Below are positions 30,237-32,298 of a stretch of DNA of 32,298 nucleotides, one piece after another. The position numbers were made by a program, and so were the translations under genes. The notes beneath the pieces are model-generated. The model was not told the origin of the DNA. It saw nothing but the letters and a program-made list of their open reading frames with translations, and did no database searches. The stretch spans positions 1 through 32,298 of the forward strand of contig JAQWFD010000043.1 of assembly GCA_028704555.1 (NCBI GenBank), written 5' to 3'. This DNA is from Desulfobacterales bacterium (GTDB lineage: Bacteria; Desulfobacterota; Desulfobacteria; Desulfobacterales; JAQWFD01). The stretch's first letter is position 1; each line of letters begins with the position of its first letter.

Positions 30237-31574
30237 TCAGGTTGGGTTTTTTACATACAACATGATTTCCGTGGGTTTCTGCCTTCCTGCCGGATCTGAG
30301 GCATTCAGAATCCGCAGGGTCTTGTCCGGTTCGATAAAATCCGGGTCGGCGGTCACTGAATACAGCACCACCCCTTTGGCCGGAACCAGTCTTTCGTCTG
30401 AATCGAATTTTTTTCTTGCCGCTCCAAGAATGCGCATTTCCTTCATGGTTTCGATTCTGGTCTCCGAACCGATCATGCTTTGTTCCACCCATCCGGCAAG
30501 ATCTTTTTCCGTCATGCCGGGTCCGGCTTTGAAACCGATGACAAGGGATGAAGACATCCAGGCTGGTTTCAGTGAAAGATCGAATATTCCGTTTTCAAAG
30601 TTGAATGCAATGGCCGTATGAGATTCCAGGATTCCTTCCGAAATCATCTGATTGATAAAGTCTCTGACCTGTTCAAAGTTGCTGCGGATATCATGATGCT
30701 GGTAAGCCTTCAGAACCGGCGGAATCTGACCTGAGCCCAATGCAGCCAAATTGCCCGCCAGTGTGCACAAAGACAGATAAAGCACATACGGATGGGCGCT
30801 GTCTGTATTTAAAAGGGCTTCGAAACAGGGCAGGCCGGAAACCAGACAATGGATGAACAGTTTGGTTTCAAGAATCATGGCGCCTTTTCCGGATAATGCG
30901 GAAGCGTCGGATCTTTCGGATAAAAAAATCGCTTTTTCCCTTAATCGACGGGCGATGGCCGAACAAATTTCTCCGGCAGCAGATGAACGGGAAACTGTCA
31001 GACACGGGGGAATGAAATGAGTCAAAGAAAACGTTTCATTTCTGTAGGCGACTTGAGCCAGTGGAAAGGCGGTATATTTCTGATGGGGGGTTTCGGTTGC
31101 CAGAAGGCTGATTTTCGGTTTGAGACGGGGAATGGAAAGCTCTGATTCTCCGGTATTCTCATCTGTTACCGGTTTGCCTTCAATCGAATCGTACCTTGCC
31201 AGTGACCCTTTTACAGCCGTTTGCCCGATTTTTTTTGCCGGTACCGCCAGATGGACCCGCAATGCCCTTTGTTTTATTTGTTCGGCATACGGTTTTAAAT
31301 CGACTTCAAGGCAATTTTCATCTTCGGGCAGATGGCATACGATCAGGCCGTCAGGCATGACCGCTTCCAGTTCCAGAACCCTGAAAATTCCATCTGCCAG
31401 AAGTACCTGATCGATTTTCAACCGCCGGACTCCCCAGTGAAAAGGCGCAGCCGCCATCAGATGATAATAGAGAAGTTCCTCCTGACGGATTGACAACTGT
31501 TGAAAATGCTGGGGGGAGAGCAGCATGCCTTCGTGCCACTGAATCGCTCCCGGCAAATTATTCGCGTTTGTCAC
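30237..31574 (-). CDS. tssK: T6SS baseplate-membrane adaptor TssK
   Basis: TssK trimers join the baseplate wedges to the TssJLM complex. The 445-residue protein opens with the hallmark IQWHEGMLLSPQHFQQL and continues with YYHLMAAAPFHWGVRRL; the central part has HPYVLYLSLCTLAGNLAAL and the C-terminal domain ends in a beta-rich segment. Length is normal. The start codon is GTG at 31574, with AAGGA about ten bases upstream. The 116-bp gap after tssJ contains a perfect 14-base palindrome. Confidence 0.96.
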   Translation of the reverse strand: MTNANNLPGAIQWHEGMLLSPQHFQQLSIRQEELLYYHLMAAAPFHWGVRRLKIDQVLLADGIFRVLELEAVMPDGLIVCHLPEDENCLEVDLKPYAEQIKQRALRVHLAVPAKKIGQTAVKGSLARYDSIEGKPVTDENTGESELSIPRLKPKISLLATETPHQKYTAFPLAQVAYRNETFSLTHFIPPCLTVSRSSAAGEICSAIARRLREKAIFLSERSDASALSGKGAMILETKLFIHCLVSGLPCFEALLNTDSAHPYVLYLSLCTLAGNLAALGSGQIPPVLKAYQHHDIRSNFEQVRDFINQMISEGILESHTAIAFNFENGIFDLSLKPAWMSSSLVIGFKAGPGMTEKDLAGWVEQSMIGSETRIETMKEMRILGAARKKFDSDERLVPAKGVVLYSVTADPDFIEPDKTLRILNASDPAGRQKPTEIMLYVKNPT

Positions 31575-31623
31575 AGTGCGGTTTTCCTTCCGATAATTTC
31601 CAAAAATTCTGCCTCATATAGTT

Positions 31624-31637
31624 CTATAGCGCTATAG
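31624..31637. promoter_or_regulatory. Perfect 14-base palindrome in the tssJ-tssK gap
   Basis: CTATAGCGCTATAG has exact two-fold symmetry and lies 50 bp before the tssK start. With no loop it cannot form a stable RNA hairpin at full length, so a dimeric regulator site is the better guess. No clear promoter hexamers were placed next to it. Confidence 0.45.
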
Positions 31638-31690
31638 CAAAGAAAATTAGATACAGGCGGCGGATCAGAAACAAGCTGCCCTGGAAAAAT

Positions 31691-32170
31691 TTATTTTCGG
31701 TCCGCCCCTAAAGTTTCAATAAAAAAATCTTCCTCCAGAAGAAAAATATGAATGCTTTTAAACGGATCAACCCGGTAGCGGTGAGCTCCCGGGGAAAAAT
31801 AATCGGCGAAAACGACGGCACCCCTGGCCTTGGCTTTAAGCGGCAATTGCTGAACCGAAACCTTTTGCCCGGGCACCCACTCCCAGCTCCAGATATCGAA
31901 ACCCGTTCCTTCGATATAATCCCGACGGATTTGATTCCGATTTTCACTCCACTGTTTTGCAGACATGCTCAGCAAATCCGTCAATAATTTTTCGTTATAC
32001 ACGATGAGCAGATCCAGTGCGATTGGATTGTTCCGGTTTGCCTTTTCGGCAATGTCTATCTGGAGATTAAATTTTTGTCCCAGCATCGCCCGGGTCCGGG
32101 TTTTGATGCCGCATGAAAAGAAGAGGGCAGCAATACTGAAAGACAGAATCAGAAACGTGGCTGTCTTCAT
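31691..32170 (-). CDS. tssJ: T6SS outer-membrane lipoprotein TssJ
   Basis: With the ATG at 32170 the protein has 159 residues and a lipoprotein-like signal (MKTATFLILSFSIAALFFSC) with the acylated cysteine at residue 20. The lipobox FFSC is not the classic LAGC type. The mature part matches the TssJ pattern: NPIALDLLIVYNEKLL, then WSENRNQIRRDYI, EWVPGQKVSV and FADYFSPGAHRYRVD. TssJ sits at the inner leaflet of the outer membrane and binds the periplasmic end of TssM. The open frame extends 22 codons upstream, but that stretch runs into the terminator T tract and is not likely translated. tssJ is the first gene of the T6SS operon. Confidence 0.88.
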   Translation of the reverse strand: MKTATFLILSFSIAALFFSCGIKTRTRAMLGQKFNLQIDIAEKANRNNPIALDLLIVYNEKLLTDLLSMSAKQWSENRNQIRRDYIEGTGFDIWSWEWVPGQKVSVQQLPLKAKARGAVVFADYFSPGAHRYRVDPFKSIHIFLLEEDFFIETLGADRK

Positions 32171-32189
32171 AAAACTCGATGATCCAGTT

Positions 32190-32218
32190 TTTTTAAATTG
32201 ACATAAAACGAAGTGCAA
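32190..32218 (-). promoter_or_regulatory. Candidate sigma-70-type promoter for the T6SS operon
   Basis: On the minus strand TTGCAC (32218-32213) is followed after exactly 17 bases by TAAAAA (32195-32190). The hexamers are imperfect matches to TTGACA and TATAAT. Transcription would start a few bases downstream, leaving a short 5' leader before the tssJ ATG at 32170. It sits directly after the terminator, where a new promoter would be needed. Confidence 0.4.
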
Positions 32219-32298
32219 AAAAAAGAGGCCGGTCAATCCGATAGTATAAGGAATCCTTTCAAAGGAAACCTCTCATCATACCGGTTGGCCGACCTCTT
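32217..32298 (-). terminator. Intrinsic terminator or attenuator upstream of tssJ
   Basis: Reading the minus strand, the window edge sequence AAGAGGTCGGCCAA (32298-32285) pairs with TTGACCGGCCTCTT (32236-32223) with one wobble and one mismatch, followed by eight T (the run of A at 32217-32224 on the plus strand overlaps the arm). The loop of about 48 bases contains the smaller palindrome TCCTTT-c-AAAGGA (32254-32266). It either ends the transcript of a gene beyond the window or acts as an attenuator in a longer T6SS leader. Confidence 0.6.

Noticed and set aside
32171..32236. 22-codon N-terminal extension of TssJ
   Set aside because: It reads through the T tract of the terminator and would bury the lipoprotein signal; the ATG at 32170 gives a proper signal sequence.

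Overview
The window is dominated by a complete type VI secretion system (T6SS) locus read from the minus strand. All thirteen core components are present as intact genes, with a PAAR-like tip protein and two accessory genes. The TssJ lipoprotein/TssL/TssM membrane complex implies a Gram-negative host. The sigma-54 activator, the style of the T6SS proteins and a base composition that looks near 50% GC suggest a deltaproteobacterium/Desulfobacterota-type organism. That is an inference from protein style; no marker gene for taxonomy is present.

Layout. Positions 1-56 may hold the last codons of a plus-strand gene. Positions 57-560 are gene-free, with a strong 13-bp hairpin at 170-208. A sigma-54-dependent response regulator (561-1949, minus) is divergent from an ABC-type periplasmic binding protein (2483-3652, plus) across a 533-bp region rich in inverted repeats. 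Next is a four-gene minus-strand cluster (transcribed 10159 to 3719): a diaminopimelate-epimerase-fold racemase, a very large MFS transporter with a zinc ribbon and two periplasmic sensor segments, a GNAT acetyltransferase, and a 531-residue protein of unrecognised family. It looks like a small-molecule make-modify-export cluster. A 146-150 bp nested palindrome (10297-10442) separates it from the T6SS operon.

The T6SS operon (32170 to 10452) runs tssJ-tssK-tssL-tssM (envelope complex and baseplate adaptor), tssA-tssB-tssC (cap and sheath), hcp (tube), tssE-tssF-tssG (baseplate), clpV/tssH (sheath recycling), vgrG/tssI (spike), a MORN/YwqK-repeat protein, a DUF4280 PAAR-like tip protein, and a single-TM SPOR-domain protein. 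An intrinsic terminator and a plausible sigma-70-type promoter precede tssJ. Larger intergenic gaps (tssJ-tssK, tssM-tssA, tssC-hcp) each contain a palindrome or hairpin that could allow differential expression within this roughly 22-kb unit.

The most unusual points are the SPOR protein, which could supply the peptidoglycan anchoring that this TssL lacks; a VgrG with a roughly 145-residue N-terminal extension containing 16 consecutive Glu encoded by a GAG microsatellite; the MORN-repeat protein in the cargo position with no recognisable toxin; the sensor-MFS/racemase cluster; and the nested palindrome. No tRNA, rRNA, CRISPR array, transposase or phage integrase was found.
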